From Foliimonas ilicis (GTDB lineage: Bacteria > Pseudomonadota > Alphaproteobacteria > Rhizobiales > Rhizobiaceae), in NCBI RefSeq assembly GCF_039939195.1, contig NZ_JBDUUH010000001.1, positions 558,001-622,000 on the forward strand: a stretch of 64,000 nt of DNA. The letters are read 5' to 3'. Positions 16,196-24,649 of this stretch are shown piece by piece; positions within the stretch are counted from its first letter, which is position 1; each line of letters starts with the position of its first letter. Position numbers and translations under genes: made by a program. The notes beneath the pieces were generated by a model. It was not told where the DNA came from, did not search any database, and worked only from the letters and a program-made list of their open reading frames with translations.

Positions 16196-16840
16196 TTGAG
16201 CAAGCATCCCGGATCATCATTTGACGATGTGGCTGTGCGGCATCTGCGCATGCCGCATGTCGAAAAAGGCATGCAGGTCGGCCTGTTCGGCGGGTCGTTC
16301 AATCCGGCGCATGCGGGGCATTCGCTGGTCGCGGAAATCGCTTTGCGCAGACTGGCGCTCGATCAGCTCTGGTGGATGGTCACGCCCGGAAATCCGCTGA
16401 AGAGCACGCGCGAACTGGCACCCCTTTCCAGGCGTCTCAAATTATCGGAAGGGATCGCAAAAGATCCGCGGATCAAGGTCACGGCGTTCGAGGCGAGTTA
16501 TAATGTGCGCTTCACCGCCGATACGCTCGCGCTGATCAAGGCGCGCAATCCGGGCGTCGAATTCGTCTGGATCATGGGAGCCGACAATCTGCGCGACTTT
16601 CATCGCTGGCAAAGCTGGCGGCAGATCGCGATGACTTTCCCCATTGCTGTGATCGACCGCCCCGGCGCCACGCTCGCCTTCCTGTCATCGATGCTTGCCA
16701 AGACGTTCGATTATGCACGTATCGACGAGATAGACGCACCGCGTCTTGCGCGAATGAAGGCGCCGGCGTGGACCTTCATTCACGGCCCGCGCTCATCGCT
16801 TTCATCGACTGCTATTCGCCTGCAGGCAGAGGCTCAGTAA
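16196..16840 (+). CDS. nadD: Nicotinate-nucleotide adenylyltransferase
   Basis: About 214 residues. It transfers AMP to nicotinate mononucleotide in NAD synthesis. GLFGGSFNPAHAGHSLVA is the nucleotidyltransferase HxGH-type motif, VWIMGADNLRDFHRWQSW the substrate loop, and SSTAIR the C-terminal ISSTxIR motif. The start is uncertain. TTG at 16196 follows the proA stop directly, while ATG at 16250 would give a shorter protein closer to the first conserved strand but without an obvious ribosome-binding site. Its 3' end overlaps the convergent MscS gene by 29 bases. Confidence 0.92.
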   Translation: MSKHPGSSFDDVAVRHLRMPHVEKGMQVGLFGGSFNPAHAGHSLVAEIALRRLALDQLWWMVTPGNPLKSTRELAPLSRRLKLSEGIAKDPRIKVTAFEASYNVRFTADTLALIKARNPGVEFVWIMGADNLRDFHRWQSWRQIAMTFPIAVIDRPGATLAFLSSMLAKTFDYARIDEIDAPRLARMKAPAWTFIHGPRSSLSSTAIRLQAEAQ

Positions 16841-17678
16841 CATTGCGATAGGTCACTTCGTGATGCGGAAGCGGTATGGAAATGCCGCGCGCATCGAATG
16901 TCGTCTTGGCCTTCTTGGTCAGGTCCAGTTTCGTCGTCCAGAAGTCCGCGCCGGAGGTCCAGTAGCGAAGCGTTACAATGACGGCGCTTTCACTTAACTC
17001 GGCGACATAGGTGTCCGGCGCAGGGTCTTTATAGACGCGCTCGTCGCTCGTCGCGATTTCGAGTAGTGTTTTCTGCGCGATGTCCACGTCTTCGCTGAAG
17101 CCGACACGCATGATGATGTCGTTCCGACGCACACCGTTTCTTGTGTAGTTGATCACCGGCTGGTTCCAGAGATTGGAATTGGGCGCGAGGATATAGACGC
17201 CGTCCAAGGCGCGTAGTGTGGTTGCGAACAGGCCGATTTCTTCAATAGTTCCAGAAACACCGCCCACTTCGACATATTCGCCGATACGAAACGGGCGCAG
17301 GGCCAGAAGCATGATGCCTGCAGCAATGTTCTGCAGCGTTCCCTGAAGCGCCAGGCCGACGGCCAGACCGATTGCGCCGATCGCGGCAATGATCGACGCC
17401 GTCTGGACACCGAACTGGCCGAGAACCATGACGACGACGAGAACGAGCACCGCGTAGCGCGCGATTTTCGAGAAGAAATGGCAAAGCGTGGAATCGAAAC
17501 CGCGAATACGGCTCAATCCGGCAAATACGGCGCGCTGGATCATTCCGGCAACGAAATAACCTGCACAAAGAAGCAGAATCGCACCCAGAACGGAGAAGAA
17601 ATAGGTGACGGCCAATGCGCTTATCTGGCCGATTCCGACCTGTAGGGTGGTTATCGCGGTCTGCGGGTCGAGTTCCAA
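16812..17678 (-). CDS. MscS-family small-conductance mechanosensitive channel
   Basis: A 288-residue channel that opens under membrane tension to release solutes during osmotic downshock. There are three membrane helices; the pore helix TM3 is GAIGLAVGLALQGTLQNIAAGIMLLALRPFRIGEYVEVGG, with the glycine/alanine packing typical of MscS. A beta and alpha/beta cytoplasmic cage follows (PNSNLWNQPVINYTRNGVRR). I chose TTG at 17678 because AAGGAG sits 6 bases upstream; a longer in-frame start at 17711 is less likely. It is convergent with and overlapping nadD, which is unusual but plausible. Confidence 0.9.
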   Translation of the reverse strand: MELDPQTAITTLQVGIGQISALAVTYFFSVLGAILLLCAGYFVAGMIQRAVFAGLSRIRGFDSTLCHFFSKIARYAVLVLVVVMVLGQFGVQTASIIAAIGAIGLAVGLALQGTLQNIAAGIMLLALRPFRIGEYVEVGGVSGTIEEIGLFATTLRALDGVYILAPNSNLWNQPVINYTRNGVRRNDIIMRVGFSEDVDIAQKTLLEIATSDERVYKDPAPDTYVAELSESAVIVTLRYWTSGADFWTTKLDLTKKAKTTFDARGISIPLPHHEVTYRNVTEPLPAGE

Positions 17679-17813
17679 AACAATCTCCTTGTGCAGTATT
17701 AAAAGGTACAAGCCATCAGGCTTTGATGCGTTCCTGTTCGAATTGATGATGGGTGATGGCGAAGGGAATAACGCAAAAGGGCGGCTGCATCAAAGGTTGA
17801 GGGCTGTTGCGTC

Positions 17814-17871
17814 TTGAAACTGTTGCCCGACTCTGCCTATCTATAAACCATCATCGTAATCCTGCGATGAT
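17814..17871 (+). promoter_or_regulatory. Predicted promoter and inverted repeat before rsfS-rlmH
   Basis: TTGAAA (17814-17819), a 17-base spacer and CTATCT (17837-17842), close to the alphaproteobacterial -10. A perfect 7-bp inverted repeat ATCATCG / CGATGAT (17850-17856 / 17865-17871) sits at the likely start of the transcript and could be an operator or an RNA hairpin. Confidence 0.35.
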
Positions 17872-17934
17872 ACAGTTGTTCCTGTTTCGAAAGGAAAGAC
17901 GCTGAGAACAGCACTGCGGAAGAAGGCAGAACCA

Positions 17935-18312
17935 TTGCCTTCACCGGCCGGGATAGGCGAAAGTGAAGCCATTACCCGCGCCTTGAACACTGTCCTTGCC
18001 AGTCTCGAAGACTCCAAGGCAGAAAATATTGTCTCAATCGACATCCAGAAGAAATCCAGCCTCGGCGATTATATGGTCGTGGCTTCTGGTCGTTCGCACC
18101 GCCATGTCGCGGCTGTGGCAGATCATCTCCTGACTGCGCTCAGCGAAGCTGGCCTGGGCAAAGCACGGGTTGAGGGTCTAACCGGCGCTGACTGGGTTCT
18201 GATCGATGCCGGTGACATAATCGTCCACGTTTTCCGTCCTGAAGTCCGCGACTTCTACAATCTCGAAAAGATGTGGCAGGCACCGGATCTGGAGGAAGAG
18301 ACGGTTCACTGA
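17935..18312 (+). CDS. rsfS: Ribosome silencing factor RsfS
   Basis: A 125-residue Iojap/RsfS protein that binds L14 and blocks subunit joining when nutrients are short. Conserved stretches are AENIVSIDIQKKSSLGDYMVVASGRSHRHVAAVADHL, GLTGADWVLIDAGDIIVHVFRPEVRDFYNLEKMW. The start is not clear. No ATG or GTG exists upstream in frame; TTG 17935 is listed, and CTG 17902, just after AAGGAAA, would add 11 basic residues. It is followed by rlmH 22 bases on, a common pairing. Confidence 0.92.
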   Translation: MPSPAGIGESEAITRALNTVLASLEDSKAENIVSIDIQKKSSLGDYMVVASGRSHRHVAAVADHLLTALSEAGLGKARVEGLTGADWVLIDAGDIIVHVFRPEVRDFYNLEKMWQAPDLEEETVH

Positions 18313-18334
18313 ACCGCTCTTTTAAGACGCGGAT

Positions 18335-18811
18335 ATGAGACTATCGATACATGCCGTGGGCCGTATGAAAGCGGGCCCCGAAAGGGAACTTGCGGACCGG
18401 TATTTCGATAGGCTCGGCAAAAGCGGTGCGTCGGTAGGGCTCGACTTTACCGGCGTGGTGGAGATTGCCGAAAGCCGCGCCCGCGATGCCGATGAGCGCA
18501 AGCGCGATGAAGCCGCAAAGCTTCAGGCCGCACCGGGTTCGGTGCTTTGGCTTCTCGATGAACGCGGCAAGAATATTTCCTCGGAAGATTTTGCAGGCAG
18601 GCTGGGTGCGCTTTGCGATCAGGGCGCGCGCGGGCTGACGATTGCAATCGGCGGACCCGATGGGCACGACGCGGCACTGCGCCAGCAGGCTGATTTCGTT
18701 CTGTCTTTCGGTGCGTTGACGTGGCCGCACCAGATCGTGCGGGTGCTTTTGGCCGAGCAGCTTTACCGGGCAACGACGATACTTTCCGGCCACCCCTACC
18801 ATCGAAGCTAG
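18335..18811 (+). CDS. rlmH: 23S rRNA (pseudouridine1915-N3)-methyltransferase RlmH
   Basis: A 158-residue SPOUT methyltransferase that modifies pseudouridine 1915 in helix 69. The trefoil knot region is seen as LTIAIGGPDGHDAALRQQAD and SFGALTWPHQIVRVLLAEQLYRATTILSGHPYHRS, the diagnostic C-terminus. Length is standard. Its ribosome-binding site is weak, suggesting dependence on translation of rsfS just upstream. Confidence 0.96.
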   Translation: MRLSIHAVGRMKAGPERELADRYFDRLGKSGASVGLDFTGVVEIAESRARDADERKRDEAAKLQAAPGSVLWLLDERGKNISSEDFAGRLGALCDQGARGLTIAIGGPDGHDAALRQQADFVLSFGALTWPHQIVRVLLAEQLYRATTILSGHPYHRS

Positions 18812-18904
18812 AAACTCTCGAAGACCAAACGGAATTTCGCCAAATTGACACGCGAAAGCTGTGGCTGAGGGTCATAATGACGGTGGCTGCGATTTATGGT
18901 TGAT

Positions 18905-18920
18905 GGTTCGTTAACGAACC
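18905..18920. promoter_or_regulatory. 16-bp perfect palindrome upstream of envC
   Basis: GGTTCGTTAACGAACC is its own reverse complement and lies 34 bases before the envC-like start. It could be a dimeric repressor/activator site for the envC-ctpA cluster. No regulator is identified. Confidence 0.4.
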
Positions 18921-18954
18921 CGTCGCTAATGTCTCTGCAAACAACAAGCGGCCA

Positions 18955-20298
18955 ATGAGCGGCACGAAGGCGAATATGTTTCTCGCTCCAACACTGAAAC
19001 AGGGTCTGAAAGGCCCCTTGCGTGGCTGGTTTGCCGCGTTGTTTCTGGTTGCTGCCATACCTGCTTTGCATGCGCAGGAGGCTACTCCTGCTTCCGTCGA
19101 AGACAGCCGTTCCGAATATGAGCGCATTTCGCGCGAAGTAAGCCTTTCTGCCGAGCGTATGGAAGAAATGGAAACGGATATTGCCGCGATCCGCAAGGAC
19201 CATGCGACGATCACCGCCGCTCTCATCCAGTCCGCCAAGACCGAAAAGAAGCTTTCGCAGGACATCGATGACATCGGCGGAAAGCTGGAAGGCCTGAAAG
19301 AGCAGGAAGAAGCGATCCGGCTTTCGCTGAACGAGCGCCGGGGCGTATTGGCGGAGGTTCTGGGTGCTTTGCAGCGCATGGGGCTCAATCCGCCGCCGGC
19401 AATTCTCGTGAAGCCGGAAGATGCGCTGTCATCCGTGCGAAGTGCTATTCTGCTGGGAGCCGTGGTGCCGGAACTTCGCTCCGAGACCAAAATTCTTTTG
19501 ACCGATCTGAAAGAGCGGTCGCGCATTGTCGCGTCTATCGAAACAGAGCGAGCACGTCTCGTAAGCTCAGTCGAGGAGCAGGCGGCAGAGAAGAAAAAGC
19601 TCGAATTGCTGCAGGAAGAAAAGCTGAAGCTGCAGGGCGAGACCGAGACGGCACTTGCCGAAGAGCAGCGCCGCTCCGAAGAGCTGGCCGCGCGCGCCGG
19701 AAGCCTGCAAGAGTTGATCGCCTCGTTCGAAAAGCAGGCGGAAGACGACCGCAAGGCGCAGGAAGCCGCTTTGAAGGCTGAAACCGATCGTCAAAAGCGC
19801 GAAGATGCGCTGGCTGCACTTCCCAATGCGAATAGCCTCGTTTCCACACCGTTCTCGGCACTTAAAGCGCAGGTTTCCTTGCCTGTTCCGGGCCGTGTGA
19901 AGCAGCGTTTCGGAGCGAAAGACGGTAACGGCGGTGTGATGCAGGGCGACATGCTTGCGACACAATCCGGCGCAATCGTGACGGCGCCGGCTGACGGCAC
20001 TATTCTTTATGCGGGGCCGTTCCGATCTTACGGACAACTCTTGATCCTGAACGCAGGTGACGGCTATCATATAGTTCTGGCGGGGATGACCAGAATCAGT
20101 GTTGCGTCGGGTCAGGCCGTTCTTTCAGGCGAACCGATAGGCGCGATGGGGGAGGCCAGGGTGGCGAGCACCTCGGCTGCGGCAAGTGAAACGAGCGCAC
20201 CGGAGCTCTATGTTGAGTTCCGCAAAGATGGAAAACCCGTCGATCCGACCCCGTGGTGGGCGGAGCGTCTTTCTGGAAGGACCGGGAATGATACGTAA
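18955..20298 (+). CDS. Murein hydrolase activator EnvC-like protein (degenerate LytM/M23)
   Basis: A 447-residue periplasmic protein. A signal peptide (cleavage near ALHAQEA, residue 40) is followed by a long coiled coil (about 50-270) and a C-terminal LytM domain. The domain lacks the zinc ligands of active M23 peptidases: the HxxxD and HxH positions read as non-metal residues (GGVMQGDM and ELYVEFR). That is the pattern of EnvC, which activates cell-wall amidases rather than cutting peptidoglycan itself. It overlaps ctpA by 11 bases. A role in daughter-cell separation is inferred. Confidence 0.85.
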   Translation: MSGTKANMFLAPTLKQGLKGPLRGWFAALFLVAAIPALHAQEATPASVEDSRSEYERISREVSLSAERMEEMETDIAAIRKDHATITAALIQSAKTEKKLSQDIDDIGGKLEGLKEQEEAIRLSLNERRGVLAEVLGALQRMGLNPPPAILVKPEDALSSVRSAILLGAVVPELRSETKILLTDLKERSRIVASIETERARLVSSVEEQAAEKKKLELLQEEKLKLQGETETALAEEQRRSEELAARAGSLQELIASFEKQAEDDRKAQEAALKAETDRQKREDALAALPNANSLVSTPFSALKAQVSLPVPGRVKQRFGAKDGNGGVMQGDMLATQSGAIVTAPADGTILYAGPFRSYGQLLILNAGDGYHIVLAGMTRISVASGQAVLSGEPIGAMGEARVASTSAAASETSAPELYVEFRKDGKPVDPTPWWAERLSGRTGNDT

Positions 20299-21616
20299 AT
20301 TATCGCTTCTGTTTGCTGGCGCGCTCATGGGCGCATCTGCAATGAGCCTCGTCTATGGTTCGCCGGGCTCGACCGCCAATGCGGCAGGGGCGGAAACCTA
20401 CAGGCAGCTTGCCATTTTCGGCGATATCTTCGAGCGCGTGCGGGGCCAGTATGTCACGCCGCCTGATGAGAAGTCGCTTGTCGAGAATGCCATCAACGGC
20501 ATGCTGACATCGCTTGATCCCCATTCTTCCTACCTCAATCCGGATGCTGCCAAAGATATGCGCGTCCAGACCAAGGGCGAATTCGGCGGCCTCGGTATCG
20601 AAGTCACGATGGAAAACGAGCTGGTCAAGGTCATCAGCCCGATGGATGATACGCCTGCAGCCAAGGCTGGCGTTCTTGCCGGCGATTTCATTTCCAAGAT
20701 CGACGGCGACGAAGTTCGCGGCATGACGCTGAACGACGCTGTCGAAAAGATGCGCGGTCTCGTCAATACGCCGATCAAGCTGACCATCCTGCGCGAAGGC
20801 GCGGACAAGCCGATCGAGCTGACGGTCGTGCGTGACATCATCAAGGTCAAGGCGGTCAGGTACCGGGTCGAAAACGACGTCGGCTACATGAAGATCAATT
20901 CCTTCACCGAAAAGACGTTCGATGATCTGCAAGCCGCGATCAACGAGATGAAGAAGGATATTCCGGCTGACAAGCTCAAGGGCTATGTGCTGGATCTGCG
21001 TCTCAATCCGGGCGGTCTTCTCGATCAGGCAGTCAGCGTTTCCGACACGTTCCTTGATCGTGGCGAGATCGTTTCGACCCGCGGCCGCGATCCGAAGGAC
21101 ATTACACGCTTCGATTCACGCCCCGGCGATCTGACCGATGGCAAGCCGCTCGTCGTTCTCATCAATGGCGGTTCGGCCAGTGCTTCGGAAATCGTGGCAG
21201 GTGCGCTGCAGGATCATCGCCGCGCGACGGTCGTCGGCACGCAGTCCTTCGGCAAGGGTTCGGTGCAGACCATCATTCCGCTTGCGGAAAACGGTGCGCT
21301 GCGTCTGACCACGGCGCTCTATTACACGCCGTCCGGCAAGTCGATCCAGGGCAAGGGCATCACGCCTGACATCAAGGTCGACCAGCCATTGCCGCCTGAA
21401 CTTCAGGGTCGCGACGTGAGCCGCGGCGAATCCGACCTCAAGGGCCACATCAAGGGCGCCGAAGAGGAAGATACGGGCTCGGGTTCAGCGGCTTATGTAC
21501 CGCCGGAAGCCAAGGACGACATTCAGCTCAACTACGCACTCGAACTGCTGCGTGGCGAGAAGACCGATCCGGCGTTCCCGCCGAATCCGGACAAGGCTGT
21601 AATGAACAACCAGTAA
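20288..21616 (+). CDS. ctpA: Carboxy-terminal processing protease CtpA (S41)
   Basis: A 442-residue periplasmic serine protease. An N-terminal signal/anchor (KLSLLFAGALMGASAMSLVYG) precedes a PDZ domain (FGGLGIEVTMENELVKVISPMDDTPAAKAG). The catalytic Ser-Lys dyad is in NGGSASASEIVAGALQDH and GTQSFGKGSVQT. It cleaves C-terminal tails of envelope proteins. The ATG at 20288 lies within the end of the envC-like gene; upstream in-frame starts are read-through of that gene. Coupling with EnvC and the deacetylase suggests a peptidoglycan-remodelling operon. Confidence 0.93.
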   Translation: MIRKLSLLFAGALMGASAMSLVYGSPGSTANAAGAETYRQLAIFGDIFERVRGQYVTPPDEKSLVENAINGMLTSLDPHSSYLNPDAAKDMRVQTKGEFGGLGIEVTMENELVKVISPMDDTPAAKAGVLAGDFISKIDGDEVRGMTLNDAVEKMRGLVNTPIKLTILREGADKPIELTVVRDIIKVKAVRYRVENDVGYMKINSFTEKTFDDLQAAINEMKKDIPADKLKGYVLDLRLNPGGLLDQAVSVSDTFLDRGEIVSTRGRDPKDITRFDSRPGDLTDGKPLVVLINGGSASASEIVAGALQDHRRATVVGTQSFGKGSVQTIIPLAENGALRLTTALYYTPSGKSIQGKGITPDIKVDQPLPPELQGRDVSRGESDLKGHIKGAEEEDTGSGSAAYVPPEAKDDIQLNYALELLRGEKTDPAFPPNPDKAVMNNQ

Positions 21617-21742
21617 GAGGCTTTACGTCGGCTCCGGGCATTCGGGGGCCAGCCGGCGAACCTCACGGTCAAGCGTATCCGCCGGGTCTAAGCCCGGCGG
21701 AATTTGCCGTAAAAAGCATCTCCCGCCGGTAGAGGGTGCGGC

Positions 21743-22903
21743 TTGTCGCAAGCGCAAAAAGACATCGACCGTCCGCTTGGGCAGCCGAAATCCGGTAAAA
21801 AGCTGACAGGTGGCCGGGTAAAATTCGGTCCGCTCAACATTACGTTGAGCCTCATGGCGCTGGCGGTCTTTGCCGGTTCTGCCACAATTGCTTTTCGAGA
21901 AAAGCCATTCCGCTCTCCGCCGGTCGCTGTCGTTACTACGCCCGAAGTCGCTGCGGTAAGCACGCCTGTTCAACCTGCGCCGCAGGTTTCTGCCGCGTCG
22001 AGGCCGGACGGCCCGGCGATCATCCGCGTCAATCCAGATCAGAATTCCGGCGAGGGCGTCGTGGTCATCCGCGATCCGTCTGCCGTTGGCCAGAATCCGC
22101 GTGTCGCGCATCTGCCCGACAAGGATTTGATCGAACAGACGGATGCCGGTCCCCTGCCTGTTCGCGCAATGGATGGACGCCGCCCGTTCGATGTTTATGC
22201 GAGGCCATGGTCCGGCGCGCGCGGTGCACGCATTACGATCGTGCTCGGCGGTCTCGGTCTTTCCCAGACGGGAACCCAATCGGCAATCGAGAAGCTTCCG
22301 CCAGAGATCACGCTGGCCTTCGCGCCGCAAGGCAACAGCATCGGCCGGTGGATGCAGGCAGCACGGCAAAAAGGGCATGAAATCGTCATGCAATTGCCGC
22401 TTGAGCCATTCGACTATCCGAACGTCACGCCAGGCCGCAACACGCTGACGGTTGACGGCGGTACCGAGGAAAACCTCAAAAACCTGCGCTGGACGCTTTC
22501 ACGTACGACCAATTACACCGGCGTCATGAACTATATGGGTGCGCGGTTCTCGACCGATGCCGGAGCCTTCGGGCCGGTTATGGCGGAGCTTGGCAAGCGC
22601 GGCCTTCTCTATCTCGATGACGGCTCTTCGGCACGCAGTCTTGCGCCTGCATTGGCGCTTGAAAACAGCGTGCCTTTCGCTTCCGGTGACAATTCGATCG
22701 ATGCGGTGCGAGACCGGAGCGCGATCATGAGCAAGCTCGACGAGCTGGAGCGCATTGCGCGTGCAAAGGGATTTGCCATCGGAACCGGCTCCGCCTTCGA
22801 CATGACGGTCGATGCGGTGGTTTCATGGGCCGCGGAAGCACGCCGGCGGGGCATTGAAATCGTGCCGGTTTCCGCGCTGGCAGCGGACCCCGAAAAAGGA
22901 TGA
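21743..22903 (+). CDS. Divergent polysaccharide deacetylase (YibQ/DUF610 family)
   Basis: A 386-residue protein with an N-terminal membrane helix (LNITLSLMALAVFAGSATIAF, about residues 35-55), a Pro/Val-rich linker and a C-terminal NodB-fold domain from about 160. The family is called divergent because the standard deacetylase histidines are altered. ITIVLGGLGLSQTGTQSAIEKLPPEITLAFAP and EIVMQLPLEPFDYPN are characteristic. It typically follows envC and ctpA in proteobacteria, supporting an envelope role. The start TTG at 21743 follows GAGGG. Confidence 0.85.
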   Translation: MSQAQKDIDRPLGQPKSGKKLTGGRVKFGPLNITLSLMALAVFAGSATIAFREKPFRSPPVAVVTTPEVAAVSTPVQPAPQVSAASRPDGPAIIRVNPDQNSGEGVVVIRDPSAVGQNPRVAHLPDKDLIEQTDAGPLPVRAMDGRRPFDVYARPWSGARGARITIVLGGLGLSQTGTQSAIEKLPPEITLAFAPQGNSIGRWMQAARQKGHEIVMQLPLEPFDYPNVTPGRNTLTVDGGTEENLKNLRWTLSRTTNYTGVMNYMGARFSTDAGAFGPVMAELGKRGLLYLDDGSSARSLAPALALENSVPFASGDNSIDAVRDRSAIMSKLDELERIARAKGFAIGTGSAFDMTVDAVVSWAAEARRRGIEIVPVSALAADPEKG

Positions 22904-22907
22904 ACTG

Positions 22908-23426
22908 ATGACGAAAAAGACGGTCGCGCCTGAGGATTTGCCATACCGGCCATGCGTTGGCGTCATGGTGCTGAACAGCGAAGGGCTGGTATGGGCGGGC
23001 CGGCGCATTCACGTCAAAGACGGCGAGATGACGGGTGCGACGCAGCTTTGGCAGATGCCGCAAGGCGGCATCGACAAGGGCGAAGACCCGCTGCCTGCCG
23101 CCTATCGCGAGCTTTACGAGGAAACCGGCATGAAGTCCGTTTCCCTGCTCGCCGAGGCACCGAATTGGATTAATTACGATCTTCCACCGCATCTTCTGGG
23201 CATCGCGCTCAAGGGCAAATATCGCGGCCAGACGCAGCGCTGGTTCGCCTTCCGCTTCGAGGGCGATGAAAGCGAAATCGCCATCGATCCGCCGCCCGGC
23301 GGTCACGAGGCCGAGTTCGACCAATGGGCGTGGAAACCCATGTCCGAGCTTCCCGACTTGATCGTGCCGTTTAAACGCAAGGTCTATGACGAGGTGGTCG
23401 CGGCGTTCCGGCATCTGGCGCAATAG
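22908..23426 (+). CDS. rppH: RNA pyrophosphohydrolase (Nudix)
   Basis: A 172-residue Nudix hydrolase that removes pyrophosphate from 5'-triphosphate RNA ends and so starts mRNA decay. The Nudix box fits G53-x5-E59-x7-R67-E68-L-x-E71-E72-x-G74. The opening YRPCVGVMVLNSEGLVWAGRR and the QLWQMPQGGID motif match alphaproteobacterial RppH/IalA. The start ATG at 22908 has AAAGGATG before it and sits four bases after the deacetylase stop, so the gene is coupled to that operon. The homologue in Bartonella (IalA) is an invasion-associated protein. Confidence 0.93.
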   Translation: MTKKTVAPEDLPYRPCVGVMVLNSEGLVWAGRRIHVKDGEMTGATQLWQMPQGGIDKGEDPLPAAYRELYEETGMKSVSLLAEAPNWINYDLPPHLLGIALKGKYRGQTQRWFAFRFEGDESEIAIDPPPGGHEAEFDQWAWKPMSELPDLIVPFKRKVYDEVVAAFRHLAQ

Positions 23427-23518
23427 CCACAGTCTGGCGCAATGCAAAGGGCGACGATCGGCGTTGAGTTCTTTCCGTTCCCGAACTACGGATAGGGGAT
23501 GTTGGAAGTGCTTTTAAA

Positions 23519-24649
23519 ATGAACCGCAATTTGAACAGGACCGGCGAGGTGTCAGCCGGGCTGGTGCAAGCCGGTGCGGTCCTGACAGCCGATCTTGGTG
23601 CGATACGCGCGAATTACCGGACGCTCAAAACCCGTCTCGGCGGCAAGTCCTGCGCTGCGGTCGTCAAGGCGGACGGCTACGGCCTCGGTACTGGAGAGGT
23701 CGCGCGCGCCTTGCTTGCCGAAGGCTGCGACACATTCTTCGTGGCCCATGTCAACGAGGGTTTCGCATTGCGCGATGCGCTTGGCCAACAGCCTGTCATC
23801 TACATTCTGAATGGCGTATCTCCCGGCGCCGAAGCTGCCTGTGTCGATGCAAATCTCCGCGCCGTGCTCAACAGCCGCGCGCAACTCGATGCATGGCGGA
23901 CTGAGGCGCAGCGTCGCGGCGCGTCGCTTGCAGCCGCTATTCAGGTCGACAGCGGCATGTCGCGGCTCGGTATGTCGCCGGATGAAGTCGAGGCGATCGC
24001 CCTTGATCCATCATTGCTTCAGGGTATCGATGTTTCGCTCGTCATGAGCCATCTTGCCTGCGCGGATGAGCCGGATCATCCCGCCAATGAAGCGCAGAGG
24101 ACAGCGTTCGAATTGCTGCGCAAGCTGTTGCCGAACGCTCCCGCATCGCTTGCGAATTCATCCGGCATATTTCTTGGACCCGATTTCCATTTCGATCTCG
24201 CGCGCCCCGGTGCGGCGCTCTACGGCATCAATCCGACGCCCGGAAAGCCCAATCCGATGCGAGCCGTGGTGAAGCTGGAGGCGAAAGTCATTCAGACGCG
24301 GGTTGTGGAGGCGGATATCGGCGTCGGATATGGCCACACATTCCGCAGCAGGGCGCCGCTCCGGCTTGCTACGATTTCGCTTGGCTATGCAGATGGGTGG
24401 CGCAGAAACGCCGTCATGAGTGCGTGGTTTAACGATATCGAACTGCCGTTTGCCGGGCGTGTTTCGATGGACAGCATCATTCTGGACATTTCGGGGCTGC
24501 CTGAAAATGCGCTCAAACCGGGTGATCTGGTCGAGCTGATCGGCCCGCATCAAAGCGTGGATGATGTTGCGGCGGCGGCCGGTACGATCGGCTACGAGAT
24601 ACTTACGAGTCTGGCCCATCGTTTCCACCGCATCTATGCCGGCTCATGA
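23519..24649 (+). CDS. alr: Alanine racemase
   Basis: A 376-residue PLP enzyme that interconverts L- and D-alanine, supplying D-alanine for peptidoglycan. The Schiff-base lysine is K50 in CAAVVKADGYGLG. The C-terminal domain shows VGYGHTF and GRVSMDSIILDI, where the catalytic tyrosine region lies. Length is normal. The short distance to dadA (D-amino acid dehydrogenase) suggests either biosynthetic or catabolic use. Confidence 0.95.
   Translation: MNRNLNRTGEVSAGLVQAGAVLTADLGAIRANYRTLKTRLGGKSCAAVVKADGYGLGTGEVARALLAEGCDTFFVAHVNEGFALRDALGQQPVIYILNGVSPGAEAACVDANLRAVLNSRAQLDAWRTEAQRRGASLAAAIQVDSGMSRLGMSPDEVEAIALDPSLLQGIDVSLVMSHLACADEPDHPANEAQRTAFELLRKLLPNAPASLANSSGIFLGPDFHFDLARPGAALYGINPTPGKPNPMRAVVKLEAKVIQTRVVEADIGVGYGHTFRSRAPLRLATISLGYADGWRRNAVMSAWFNDIELPFAGRVSMDSIILDISGLPENALKPGDLVELIGPHQSVDDVAAAAGTIGYEILTSLAHRFHRIYAGS

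Noticed and set aside
18845..18880. TTGACA and CATAAT as an envC promoter
   Set aside because: The spacer is 22 bases, too long for a normal sigma-70 promoter.
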